Shown in pieces: positions 45,136-56,900 of a stretch of DNA of 64,000 nucleotides. Position numbers and translations under genes: made by a program. The DNA comes from Paenibacillus chitinolyticus NBRC 15660. Lineage in GTDB: Bacteria > Bacillota > Bacilli > Paenibacillales > NBRC-103111. The first letter of the stretch is position 1; each line of letters begins with the position of its first letter. The stretch covers positions 1 through 64,000 of the forward strand of contig NZ_BBJT01000002.1 in assembly GCF_000739915.1 (NCBI RefSeq), read 5' to 3'. Below the pieces are notes generated by a model. The model had not been told where the DNA came from. It searched no databases and worked only from the letters and a program-made list of their open reading frames with translations.

Positions 45136-45939
45136 CTAGCTAGTAATGGAATCGCTGACGGCCCGTCCTTTTTCCACCCTTCCGCCGCTCCCGCGCAGCA
45201 GCAGCAACACATGCGCCGCGATGCCGAGTCCGCTGATCAGGGCTAATAATCCAACCGTGCCGGACTGCCAATCGCCCGCCCATTGCAGCACGATATACAA
45301 GGTGCCTGTGCTGAACACATGAGCCGCAAGCGACCCCCAAAGCGAACGCGAGCCGGCGCGAACGGCGCCGTATACGATCGCGCCCAGCGCCGCAAATGCG
45401 CCAACCGTCACGTTCATAAATACCGCGCCGAACAATACGGCCTGGAGCAGAACCGTCCACGGAACCGAAAGACGTTGACGCAGCGTATGGAACAGCATTC
45501 CTCTGAACAACCATTCCTCCAGCAAAGACCCCAGCAGCAAGCTGCCGAGTACAAAAATGATCAGGCTGCCGCCGGCGACAAAAGCGACCAGATCCGAAAT
45601 GGCCGGAAACGTCGCTTTTATCCACGGAAGACGGGTAAACGTGGCGATAAACAAGCCGAGCCAGACGCCCGTCCCTGCGGACAACAGCAACGAACCGCCG
45701 CGCGCAGGAACAAACCCCAAATCCCTAAGCGAAATTTTTTGCCAGCGCAATAGCGGAAGATAGACGGCAAGCACGATGATATTGGATACAATCAGCACAA
45801 TGCCGGAATTGCCGGCGATCCATTCTTTCAGTCCGGGATCGCCGACCCAGTTGTAGAGCGCTTGATTGACAAGCATCACAATGGCCGCATAAATGACCAA
45901 GTACAAGACGGTACTTCCCGCTATTCGCAATCCCCTCAC
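45136..45939 (-). CDS. CPBP-family membrane protein 3, degenerate motif 2
   Basis: 267 residues, about seven helices. CPBP motif 1 is intact (EEWLFRG). The second motif, normally F-x3-H, reads FGAVFMN, so the His is replaced. The third motif region still has a His (SLAAHVFSTG) but not the usual Asn. A GTG at 45939 overlaps the stop of the preceding gene (GTGA) and is preferred to a longer out-of-context frame to 46089. It lies directly before the KS-NRPS gene, whose RBS begins within the intergenic 13 bases. A role in self-immunity or in organising the membrane-bound synthetase is possible; full proteolysis is doubtful. Confidence 0.75.
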   Translation of the reverse strand: MRGLRIAGSTVLYLVIYAAIVMLVNQALYNWVGDPGLKEWIAGNSGIVLIVSNIIVLAVYLPLLRWQKISLRDLGFVPARGGSLLLSAGTGVWLGLFIATFTRLPWIKATFPAISDLVAFVAGGSLIIFVLGSLLLGSLLEEWLFRGMLFHTLRQRLSVPWTVLLQAVLFGAVFMNVTVGAFAALGAIVYGAVRAGSRSLWGSLAAHVFSTGTLYIVLQWAGDWQSGTVGLLALISGLGIAAHVLLLLRGSGGRVEKGRAVSDSITS

Positions 45940-46745
45940 GCCGACGTCACCGCCTTGGAAGATAGCGGCGCGGAGACCGAAGAACGATGCTTGACCGCAA
46001 GGAATATGCCAACCCCAATCATGGTGGCCGCCACAGCCATCATGATGGACATGACGGTGATATCCGTCGTCTTCGGCCCGTAATGCCAAAGCAGGTATTG
46101 GCTGCCCTGACAGGCGACTTGCGCGGTAATCGGCGCCCAGATGGATTTAAACCAGACATACAAGAGCGCAAAAATAACCGCGCCAAGAAAACCGTACAGT
46201 GATAGCGGAATGTCTCCCAAAAAGAACAACGCCCCGTACAACACGCCCTGAATCACAATTGCGATCCAAACCGGGAGCACGCGTCTGAACTCATTCATCA
46301 GAATGCCTCTGAACAACGTCTCCTTGTAAATATTTCCGAGAATCAGGAAAACCAGAAATACATACCATTCCGCGCGGTTCAGGTAATCAAACAATTCGTT
46401 GAACCGGTACTTGTCCGATGCAATGACGGGAAGCCGGGAGAAAGCGACCGTAAACAGGCCGGCTCCAAGCCCGATCCATAAAGCGATCGCCACCGATTTG
46501 CCGCCCATCACGCGGAATTGGGCCGCTTTAAACAGATTTTCTTTGAATATAAACCTCCAGGCCAGCAGCATGAGCGGCAAACCCACCATATCGTTCAAAA
46601 TAATGACGGTTACCGTGTTCTGTGCAAACCACGTGCTCCTTGGGTATACATAATCGAAAAATAATGTCGTCACGGTAAAAAACCATGCAAAATACAGGCC
46701 GATAACAACGGCCACGCGAGCCAACATCGTTCCCCACGCCTTCAT
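45936..46745 (-). CDS. CPBP-family membrane protein 2, strongly degenerate
   Basis: 269 residues, about eight helices. Motif 1 is changed to KETLFRG (first Glu is Lys). No His is found where motifs 2 (YGALFFLG) and 3 (APITAQVACQ) should be. It keeps the fold but cannot have the usual glutamate/histidine chemistry. It starts 4 bases after gene 1 and overlaps gene 3 by 4 bases. All three are translationally coupled between the two synthetases and arose, by their similar length and layout, probably by tandem duplication. Confidence 0.75.
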   Translation of the reverse strand: MKAWGTMLARVAVVIGLYFAWFFTVTTLFFDYVYPRSTWFAQNTVTVIILNDMVGLPLMLLAWRFIFKENLFKAAQFRVMGGKSVAIALWIGLGAGLFTVAFSRLPVIASDKYRFNELFDYLNRAEWYVFLVFLILGNIYKETLFRGILMNEFRRVLPVWIAIVIQGVLYGALFFLGDIPLSLYGFLGAVIFALLYVWFKSIWAPITAQVACQGSQYLLWHYGPKTTDITVMSIMMAVAATMIGVGIFLAVKHRSSVSAPLSSKAVTSA

Positions 46746-46749
46746 GCGG

Positions 46750-47622
46750 TCAGACCCCCTTTTGTGCTGCCGACGGCGCGTCAGCCGTCAGCGCTTGTCC
46801 GGCGCGTGCGCCGATACCGCCGTTGCCGGAGGTCCGCCAGACATAGACGGAACCTCCAATCAACGCAGCCAGACAGAGTGCTGTAATGATATACAGCGAA
46901 ACATCGCCCAGCTTGTCAAACCATTCGTAGAACCCGATGTATTTAAATAGAAAGATTGTGCCCATGGCGGTATTTTGTACCAGAATAGGCGCCCACAGCG
47001 ATCCGGTGCGCAAATACAGCGACCCGTAAATCAGGCCCGAACCGATGCTGATGACCGAAAGCGCCGCACTCGGCTGGAAGTAGGCGTAAGCCGCGGCTTG
47101 CAGCAGCAAGGCCGCATATACCGGCATAACCCTGCGAAGCTCTCTGAAAATGAGGCCCCTGAACAATATTTCTTCAAATGCCGGGCCGATCAAACCGGCG
47201 CCCAGAATGACGTACCAGATCGAATCCCCCCTGATCATATCGTCGACCAGCCCCGGAATGGACGGAAATTGCCGCGCAATATCGTCAATGACGATAAGGC
47301 CGATGCTGAACAAGCTTCCGGCAAGACCCAGGCCGATCATCAACAAGACGCGCGAGGCGCTCAGCCGTTTGAAGCCCGACGCGCGGAACAGATTTTTTTC
47401 CGCATGGGGCCAAATCCATCCTTTGATACGAAAGATGAGCATGTACACGAGCGTAATGAGCGTGAACAGAACGACCATAAACATGGCCGGGTTGCGATCC
47501 AGAAACTTGGCGAAGGACAGCGTCACTTCGTAATTGTAAGTAGAGCGAAGCAGATAGAGAAGCGCATAAAAGACCCCGAGATACAGCGCGATATTCCCTA
47601 TCATGGCCAACACTTTTTTCAC
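46750..47622 (-). CDS. CPBP-family membrane protein 1, both catalytic His replaced
   Basis: 290 residues, about eight helices, from GTG 47622 (AAAGGAG 7 bases upstream). Motif 1 is intact (FEEILFRG). Motif 2 reads YAYFQPS with Gln in the His position. Motif 3 reads APILVQNTAMG, again Gln for His. It resembles CPBP proteins used as bacteriocin immunity factors more than active proteases, though the family role is diverse. It follows the first NRPS gene after a 306-base gap containing a MITE-like insertion. Confidence 0.75.
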   Translation of the reverse strand: MKKVLAMIGNIALYLGVFYALLYLLRSTYNYEVTLSFAKFLDRNPAMFMVVLFTLITLVYMLIFRIKGWIWPHAEKNLFRASGFKRLSASRVLLMIGLGLAGSLFSIGLIVIDDIARQFPSIPGLVDDMIRGDSIWYVILGAGLIGPAFEEILFRGLIFRELRRVMPVYAALLLQAAAYAYFQPSAALSVISIGSGLIYGSLYLRTGSLWAPILVQNTAMGTIFLFKYIGFYEWFDKLGDVSLYIITALCLAALIGGSVYVWRTSGNGGIGARAGQALTADAPSAAQKGV

Positions 47623-47642
47623 AGGAAAGCTCCTTTCTTCTT

Positions 47643-47890
47643 CTGTCAGTACGTGTTTAAAAAGTCAGACTTTCAGCACCGAAGCTTATGCTTCCGATGT
47701 GCGTTTTTACAAAACGCTTCAGTTGGATGAAGCCAGGGACTGAGGAGCGGAGCTACACGTTTCCGTAGGAAACATGGCTTCGAAAGCATCCGCTCAGGCC
47801 CGGCTGAATTCAAGATTCGATGTCGAATAAGCTTCCAGAATAGCTTCGTGATTAAAGGGGGGACTTTTTAAACAACCTCTGTCAGTACGT
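47643..47890. mobile_element. MITE-like insertion between NRPS and CPBP genes
   Basis: GTTTAAAAAGTC (47655-47666) is inverted as GACTTTTTAAAC (47862-47873). The element is flanked by direct repeats TCTGTCAGTACGT ending at 47654 and 47890. The 200 bases inside are non-coding and rich in short palindromes (GAAGCTTATGCTTC, GGAAACGTG partners). The right end carries an extra AACC before the direct repeat, so the borders are not perfect. No transposase. It likely moved by an IS element in trans. It sits inside the biosynthetic operon without an obvious strong terminator. Confidence 0.6.
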
Positions 47891-47928
47891 ATTCTCAGGG
47901 TCAGGCACCAACCAAGGCTTGGCCCATG

Positions 47929-50900
47929 CTACGCCCCCGAGACGGTGCTGCCTGTAGCGGCGCGATATTGCTCGACCACACTCAACAGCAGCTCCTGATA
48001 AGCGGAAGCCCAATCCAGTACCGCCTCCTTGCCGAGGCGCCGGGCGTTGTACGTCCATACCCCGCCAAGCTCTGGCCCTTCCGCCCCGCTTGGTGCGGCG
48101 GCGCCATCCATGTACAGCACAACATCGAATCGTTCCAGCAGCGCCTCCCGCTCCTTGAACCCGTGCTGCGCTGCTCCCGCAAATAACGGGAACAAGGCAA
48201 ATCCGGCTTCGGCTTGCGGCTGCCTTCTGATTTGCCGCGCGGTATAACATTCTCCCGCGCTCGCCCTCTTGGCGGCATGCCGCAGCAGCGTATCGAAATC
48301 GCGCACCTCCGCAAAGTCGATTTCCTTCGGGGCAATCAGCCCGTTGTCCGTCATTGCCGGAAGCACAAGCCGGCCCATGCCGGACTCGCCGCGCCAGAAG
48401 TACAGATAGACGGCAAAAGCCGCGGCTTCCAAAGTCACTGAGCGGGATGCCGCAAGTTCCGCAAGCCCTTCCGCAACCGTCCGGTCCAGTTGGAACTGAA
48501 CACTGCCGGTACGTTCCGCGGTATAACCGCTGCTGACGCAGTCGTCTGCCACAGGCAGGCCGCTCCAGCTCCAGCTCATGAGCTCGCGATTTCTCGACTC
48601 CAGATAAGCCGCAAGCGATGCGATCGTCGGATAGGTGAACAAATCCGTTACGCCGAGAGCGCCGGGATACAACTCCTCCAGCCGTTGATGCGCCCGCACC
48701 AGCAGCAGCGATTCTCCCCCAACATCGAAGAAACGATGGTGGATGCCGAAGTCGTCCCTTTGCAGGATTTCGCGCCATACGGCGGCAATCGCCAGTTCGA
48801 TATCGCTTGCCGCTTCGACAAACGGAGTGCCGCTATCCGCCGCAAGCTCCGGCTCCGGCAGCGCCTTCCGGTCGATTTTGCCGTTTGGAGACAGGGGCAT
48901 GGCCGGCAGTTCCACCACGGCCTGCGGAACCATATAATCCGGCAGGCGCAGCGCTGCAAACTCCCGAAGTTCCTGATGGTCCGCAGGTTCGGAGCAAACG
49001 ATGTACGCGCATAAATATTCGCTTCCGCTTGCAGCTTCCCGCTTCATGACCACCGCTTCCGAAACCGACGGATGACCGAGCAGTACATGCTCGATTTCCC
49101 CGCATTCGATGCGCTGGCCCCTTATTTTTACTTGATGGTCGATTCGACCCAAATATTCGATCGTTCCGTCAGGCAGCCATTTGGCAAGGTCTCCTGTCCG
49201 ATACATCAGACTGCCCGCCGCAAACGGATTATCGACAAACTTTTCTTCCGTCAAATCGGGCCGGTTGATATAACCCCGCGCCAGGCCCGCGCCGGATATG
49301 CACAATTCCCCGGCAATGCCGACAGGCTGAAGCTTCATCGCTTCGCTCACGATATAAAGCGAGATGTTGTCGATCGGCTTACCAATCGGCACTTGGATCG
49401 GAATATCGCCGTCAGAGCAATCGTAATAGGAAACGTCAACCGTGGCCTCGGTCGGGCCGTACAAGTTCACAAGCCTGGCATCGAACGGAACTCCGATCCG
49501 CTCGCGGAACCGCCGCACCTGATCCGCGGTCAACGCTTCGCCGCTGGCGAACACATGACTCAGGCTCTCCAGCCTGGCCTCGCCGCGCAGTAAGCCGGGA
49601 TGCTCCAGGAACAGGTGCAGCATGGACGGCACAAAATGCATCGTCGTTACGCCATGCCGCGCTATCGTATCCATCATAAGCGAGGGGTCCTTTTCGCCAC
49701 CCGGAGGCAGCAGGACCAGCTTGGCTCCCGCAAAGCTCCACCAAAACAGCTCCCAGACCGATACGTCGAAGGTAATCGGCGTTTTCTGCAAAATGACTCC
49801 GCTTGCGTCCAGTCCGTACTGCTTCTGCATCCAGCCGATCCGGTTGACGACGGAATGATGCTCGATCATAACCCCTTTGGGCTGTCCGGTCGATCCCGAA
49901 GTGTACAGCACATAAGCAAGCGAACGTGAATCATGCACCTTCTCCACAGGGAGGTCGTCCCGCTCCTGCGCCAGTGCCTCATGAACGTCCATAAATGGCA
50001 GGAACGTCTCCAGCCCTTCCGGGGCTTTGCCCTTCGTCAAAACAAGCTTGGCTCCGGAATTTTCCAGCATGTAGCGGATTCGCTCCGGCGGCAAGCCCGG
50101 CGCAACAGGCACATAAGCTCCGCCCGCCTTCAGCACGCCAAAGATTGCAATCATCATCTCCAGGCTGCGTTCCATCACGACGGCCACGCGTTCCTCGCGC
50201 TTGACGCCTTGCTTTCTGAGCGCCTGCGCCAGCCGGTTCGATCTCCGGTTCAATTCCGCATACGTCAATGCCCCGTCCTCCGCAGCAACCGCAACGGCCT
50301 GAGGCGTTTCCGCCGCTTGTCTTTCAAGGTAAACTTCTACCGTGTCGCCGCTTGCATACGGCGCGGCCGTACGATTGAACGCTTCGCTCTGCTTCTCCGC
50401 TGCCGCGGCGCCCTGCAGCCCGATTCCTCCAAGCGGCCGCTCCGGTTCGGCCAGTGCAAGGCCGACAATACGGAAATACCATTCCGCCATTCTGTGTATG
50501 CTGTCTTCTTTAAATAGCGCCGTCGCATATTCGATCGTCAAGGCTGCGCCTTTTGTACCCTGATCCGCAATCTCAAACGTCAAGTCCAGCTTCGATACGC
50601 GATTGTCCGGCACTTGCGCCTCGAATTGCAAGGCATCCGCCGCCGCCTGTCCGGCCTCCATATGCTGCATGACAAACATCGTGTCAAACAGCGGATTGCG
50701 GCTCAGGTCGCGCGGCACATCCAGCATCGTCACCATATGCTCAAACGGGAGCAAGCCGTTGCCCAGTGCCGAAAGCGCAGTTTCTTTGAGCTGCTCGGCG
50801 AACGCTCTGAACGGCAGTTCGCCGGATGGCCTGCTGCGAATCGGCAGCGTATTGACAAACATGCCGACCAGAGGCTCGGTTGCGGGATGGAAGCGGCCGG

Positions 50901-53900
50901 CGATCGGCGTGCCGACAATAAGATCGTCTTGCCCCGTCATCAGATGCAATAACGTATGGTAGGCGGCAAGCCAGAGATGGAATGGCGTAACGCCCCATTG
51001 CTCCGCCGCCGCTCCGATCCCCTCGGCAAGCTCCGCCGGAATCGGCAGCGCAAGCTTGGCGCCTTCGAAGCTTTGTTCAGGCGGACGAGGATAATCGGTC
51101 GGCAGTTGCAGCACAGGAAGCGTGCCCGCTAGCCGGAATGCCCAATATTGCTCTTGCTGCTCTCTCGCCTCCGAAGCCATCCACTCCTGCTGCCAAACGG
51201 CGGCATCCTTGTAGTGAATGGGCAGCGGTTGCAAGGAGCCGCCGCGATACAGTTGCTCAAAATCGCGCGCCATCACATTCATGGACACGCCGTCGGCGAC
51301 GATGTGGTGAATGTCCAGCAGCAGCGTATGCCGACTTTCGCCGTCCGTCGCGAGAAACGCCCGAATTAACGGAGCCTTTCGCAAATCGAACGGGCGGACG
51401 ACCGAGCGCGCAAATGTATTCAAGTCCGCCGCATCCATCAAGGCATGTACGGCGAGTTCAAACGTAACCCTCTCATGGACACGCTGTATCGGCTTGCCGT
51501 CTGCCCAGTCAAAGCTGGTGCGCAGCGGTTCATGGCGGTCAATCAACCCTTGAATCGCCTGGCGAAGCCTGTCCGGATCTAGCTTGCCCGTCAGGTTCAG
51601 AGCGAGCGGGAGATTGTAGGCCGTGCTATCGGGATAAAGCTGCTGCAGCACAAACAGCCTGTTCTGCGCGAGCGACAACGGGTAGAACGGCCGGCTTTCC
51701 ACCGGGGCAATAACCGCGGCCCGCTTGGGGACCGCGTGGTCGATGCGGGCCGCCATGTCCCGCAGCAGGGGAGCGTCGAACACATCCTTCATCGCAAACG
51801 CCGCTCCATAACTCTGCTCGATCAAGCCCGCAAGCTGCGCGGCGCGCAAGGAATGGCCGCCCAATTGAAAGAAATGGGCTTCTCTCCCGATCGTCGCCGG
51901 GTCGTTCGGCTCGTCGGAGGCCAGACCGAGCACCTCCCGCCAAAGCTCGGCCAGCCGCTGCTCCGTCGGCGTAGCCGGCGCCTCGCCGCAAGCCGACGGT
52001 TCAGCGAACCGGGGCTGCGGCAGGCGGCTGCGGTCGGCTTTGCCGCTCGGACTTAGCGGAAAAGCTTCCATAGCAACAAAATACGAAGGAATCATATACT
52101 CGGGCAGCAGTTCCTTAAGTGCGGCCCGAAGGCTCGCTTCCTCCGGCATCTCCCCGTCCGCTGTCACGAGATACGCGCAAAGCGCCGGCTCTCCCGCATG
52201 GTCCGTCACCGCCGTCACCACGGCATCGCGAACTTCCGTCTGCAAGAGCAGCGCGTGCTCGATCTCGCCGCATTCGATGCGGAGACCGCGCAGTTTGACC
52301 TGATGGTCAAAGCGTCCCAAATATTCAATATTGCCGTCCGGCAGCCACCTTGCAAGGTCCCCGGTACGGTACAGCTTCTCTCCTGCGGCAAACGGATTCG
52401 GAACAAAGCTTTGCTCCGTTAAATCCGGCCTGTTGCGATATCCGCGTGCAAGACCGGCACCCGCGATGCACAGCTCGCCGGACACGCCGATCGGTTGCGG
52501 TCTCATCCGCTCGTCCACAATGTGGAGCCGGATGTTATGGATTGGCTTGCCGATCGGAATCGTACCCGCACCGGCGTCCAGACAATCGTAATAGCTGACA
52601 TCGACCGTCGCTTCCGTCGGGCCGTACAAATTAATGAGCCGGGATTGGCCGCAGCCGCGCTTCATCAGGCTGTAAAAACCTGCGACATGCGCGGGCTTGA
52701 GCGCTTCGCCGCTCGCAAATACGTATCGCAAGGAACAAAGCTCGCCGGCTCTGCCGCTGTCCGCCGCATAGGGCAAGAAGACGCCCAGCATAGACGGCAC
52801 AAAATGCATAACCGTCACCGCCTGCTCCTTAATCGCGCGCAGCATGACCGACGGCTCCTTCTCCCCGCCGGGCTCCAGCAAATAAAGCGAAGCGCCGGCA
52901 AAGCTCCACCAGAACAGCTCCCATACGGAAACGTCGAACGTAATCGGCGTTTTTTGTAAAATAACGTCGCGCTCATTCAGCGGATAAGCCGTCTGCATCC
53001 AGTTCAGCCGGTTGATCGCCGCGCGGTGCTCCACCATCACGCCTTTGGGTTTACCGGTGGAGCCTGACGTATAAATGACATACGCCAGATGCTCGGGACC
53101 CGCTTGAGGCGACAGGTCCGTCTCTTCTTCGCCCTTCGGCAGCTCCGATGCGGCGGTAGCCGCAAGCGCGTCCAGATCGAGCGTTTCTCCCTGGAAAGCC
53201 GGGAGCGTATGAATCCATTTGGCCCCCGCCAGAAGCAGCTTGGCCCCGCTATCCTCCAGAATTCCGCGGATCCGCTCAGGCGGATGCTCCGGGTCAATCG
53301 GCAAATAGGCACCTCCCGCCTTGAGCACCGCCATGATCGCAATCATCATGGACAAGGAACGCTGAGCGGCAATCGGTACAATCGTTTCGACCGCAACGCC
53401 CTTGTCTCTTAGCACGGCAGCCATGCGTTCGGCGCGGTCATTCAGCTCTCCGTACGTCAGCGAGCCTTCGGCCGACCGCACCGCCGTGTAGTCCGGCCAC
53501 CGCCGGGCGGACTCGGCGAACCATCCGTGAATCGTCTTCTCCGCCGGGTACGAATGTCCCGTATCATTCCATGCCGCAAAGGCGGCTTCTTCGGCAGGCG
53601 TCGCCATAACGACGTCGCCACAGATCAGGTCGGGGCTGGCGGCCGTTTGCTCCAAAATGTAAAGCAGCCGATCCGCCAACCGCTCCATCGTGACTTTATA
53701 AAACAATCCCGTATTATACTCCAGCTCCGCCCGCAGACCGCCTTCGCCATCGCTGTACAGATCAAGCTTGAAGTCCAGCTTGGACGTTCCGTGGCTGACG
53801 GGCAAAGGCTCCATGCTCCAGCCGTCGCCGCGCGCCGCCAGCTTCTCGTCTTCAAACTGGTTGTGAACGATCAGCATCGTATCAAACAGCGGGTTTCGCG

Positions 53901-56900
53901 ACGGGTCATGCGGATACCGGGCCGCTTCCATCATGTGCTCGAAGCTGACATCACCATGCTCGTATGCGGCAAGCAAACGCCGATGGGTCTCACGGACAAA
54001 CGCCAGGATCGGCAGCTCGTCCGCCACCCGCATCCGAATCGGCAGAAACTGATTGAACATGCCGATCATCCGGGCGGTGTCCGGATGCGTCCGGCCTGCC
54101 GCCAAAGAACCGATTGCAAATTCCGACTGAAGCGTCGTTCCCTTGAGCAACAGCGCGTAAGCCGCAAAAAGCAGGCTGTTCATGCTCGCTCCGGCGCTTG
54201 CGGCCGTCTCTTTCAGCCGTGCGGCGAGCGCCGCCGGAATGTGGAAGGTATACGTGTCGCCCGCAAATGTCTGACGGTCGCCGCGCGGCCGATCCAGCGG
54301 CATATCGAGCGGCGCCGCAGGCTCTGCAAGCTGCTCCGTCCAAAACGCTCGGCTTGCCCTTGCCCGCTCCGAGCCGGACTGTCGCTCCTGCCAAACGGCA
54401 TAATCTTTGTAATGCAGAGCCAAAGGCGCAAGTTCCGCGCCGTCGATCAATGCGGTCAACTCCTCCAAGAGCAGCTTGACGGATATGCCGTCCGCCGCGA
54501 TATGGTGGATGTTGAGCAGCAGATAGGCCTCCGCTCCTTCCGATTCGGGCCGGCAATAACATGCGGCGAGCAGCGGCGCTGCGGCAAGCTCGAGCGGCCG
54601 GTAAAACTCGCTCAAGCATTCCGGAAGCGTCGTCTCCGCGAGCTCCGCCGTTTGCAGAGCAAAGGCGGCCGAATCGTGCACGATCTGGGCCGGAACGCCG
54701 TCGATCCAATGATAGGAGGTCCGCAGCGGCTCATGCCGTTCGATCAACTTCTGAAGCGCTGGCCCGATTCTGGTCTCACCCACCGCACCCGACAGTTTGA
54801 GCGCAAGCGGAATATGGTAGGTTAGTCCGATATCAGCCATGCTTTCCGCCAAAAACATGCGCCGTTGCGGCGGGCTCAGCGGATAGGATGCGGCTTTGGG
54901 CGCGTCCGTAACAGGTTCGTACGCTTCCTTAGCAGCCCTGTCGATCCAGGCTGCCTGCTCTCTAACCGTCGGCAGCTTGAAAATTTCCTGAAGCGGCATG
55001 CGCACCCGGCAATGCTTGTAGATTGCCGAGGTCAATGCGGCCGCCTTCAGGGAATGGCCGCCATGCTCAAAGAAGTGGTCAAGCGCGCCAACCTGCCCCG
55101 TATGAAGCACTTCTTGCCACAATTCTGCGACAATGATCTCCGTTTCTGTGGAGGGCGCTTCATAGGAGACCGCGCGTTCCGGCGCAGGTAGACGTTTTTT
55201 GTCCACCTTGCCGCTCGCGTTCAGCGGCAGTTTCTCCAACTGTACAAGCGCGCTGGGAATCATAAATGCCGGCAGCTTGCCTGTCAGTTGGCTCCGAACG
55301 CTAGTCTGCGCATCGGTTTGCTCCGCAACGATATAAGCGCATAAATACGGCGCGCCGTCATTCTCGATCAGCGCCACAAAAGCTTCCTTGACGCCCGCGC
55401 AATCCATCAGTCTGCTTTCGATTTCACCCAATTCAATCCGGTAACCCCGCAGCTTGACCTGGCTGTCGATCCGGTCCAGAAACTCCAAATTTCCGTCAGG
55501 TAAGCGGCGCACCAGGTCGCCGGTTCCGTACACGGTTTCGCCTTCCCGGAACGGATGCGGCCGGAACTTCGAAGCGGTCTGCTCCGGCAAATTCACATAG
55601 CCGGATGCGACACCGTCTCCCGAGATCCACAGCTCGCCCGGCACCCAGTCCGGCTGCAATCGGCCCTGCTCATTCAGCACCAGCGTTTCCGAACGCGCGA
55701 TCGGCGTGCCGATCGGCACGGTGGCCGTTCCTTGTCCGTCCCCTATCTCCGTGATCGGATAGCAGGTTGCGAACACCGTCGTTTCCGTAGGACCGTAGAC
55801 ATGCAGCAGCACGCCCGGTCCAAGCGCGCGTAGCGCTTTGCGGATATGCGGCACGGAAGCCCGCTCTCCGCCAAATAAAATATGGCGCAGGCCGCGCAGC
55901 GACTCCAGCCCATGATCGACCAGCGTATTGAAAAGCGCCGTCGTCACAAAGAATAAGGTAATGCCTCTGCCCTCAATCAGCTCGGTCAGCCGCATAACGT
56001 CGGCAACCTCTTCCTCGCCGACCAGCGTCAGCTTCGCGCCGTTCAACAGCGCTCCATACAAATCGAACGTTGAACCGTCAAAGGCGTAGTTCGAAAGCTG
56101 CAGCAGCGCATCGTTTTCCGAAATGCTTACATAATCGGTCTGGAGGGCAATCCGGGACACATTGCGATGCGAGGTCATAATCCCTTTCGGCTTGCCCGTC
56201 GAGCCGGACGTGTACATGATATAAGCGAGATCGTCCGCTGAGCCGTCGATGTCCAGATCATGGCCGTACTCGCTGGCCCATCCCGTATCGAGTTCATCCA
56301 TGTCGATGACATCTGTGCTGTCTCCGGCAAGCCGGGCGCCCATCTCCATCGTTGCAGCCGCAGTCACGATCGCCTGCGTTTCCGTATCCTGCAGCATAAA
56401 CAATATCCGCTCTTCGGGATATTGCGGGTCGATCGGCACATAGACGGCTCCCGCTTTCAGCACAGCCAATATCGCCGCAATCATATCGGGCGAACGCAAG
56501 AGCAGCAGTGCCACCTTCGCCCCCGGTGCGACGCCGCGCCGCGCAAGCGCGCGCGCGAACCGGTTGGCACGTTCGTTCAGCTCGCTGTAGGTATACGCCA
56601 GCTCGCCCATTTCAACGGCAATCTGCTGCGGTGTCTCCATCACTTGCCGTTCAAACAGCCTGTGCAGCGACAGCTCCTGCGGCGGCGCGGCGGATGAACG
56701 GCCAAGCCGGAGCAGCCGTTCCCGCTCCTCTGCATCGACGGGATCAAGCTCGCCAAGCGCCGTATGCGGCTGCGCGGCGATTGCCCGGGCCAGCGCTGCA
56801 TAATGCCGGGCCAATTGCGCAGCGGCCCGCTCATCGTACAAATCCAGCGCATACTCCAGCGTAAATGCGATGCCTGCGCCGTTATTCACGCACTCCCAAG

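Noticed and set aside
45122-45212. Upstream extension of the KS-NRPS to 45212 (Cys-rich start)
   Set aside because: It overlaps the end of the CPBP gene in another phase; ATG 45122 has a strong ribosome binding site right after the preceding stop.
45940-46089. Longer start of the third CPBP gene
   Set aside because: The extra 50 residues are His/Gly-rich shadow sequence of the preceding gene; GTG 45939 overlaps its stop and fits the family length.
47882-48778. 298-residue open frame at the end of the NRPS gene
   Set aside because: Shadow of the synthetase in another frame; arginine/glycine-rich with no protein family features.
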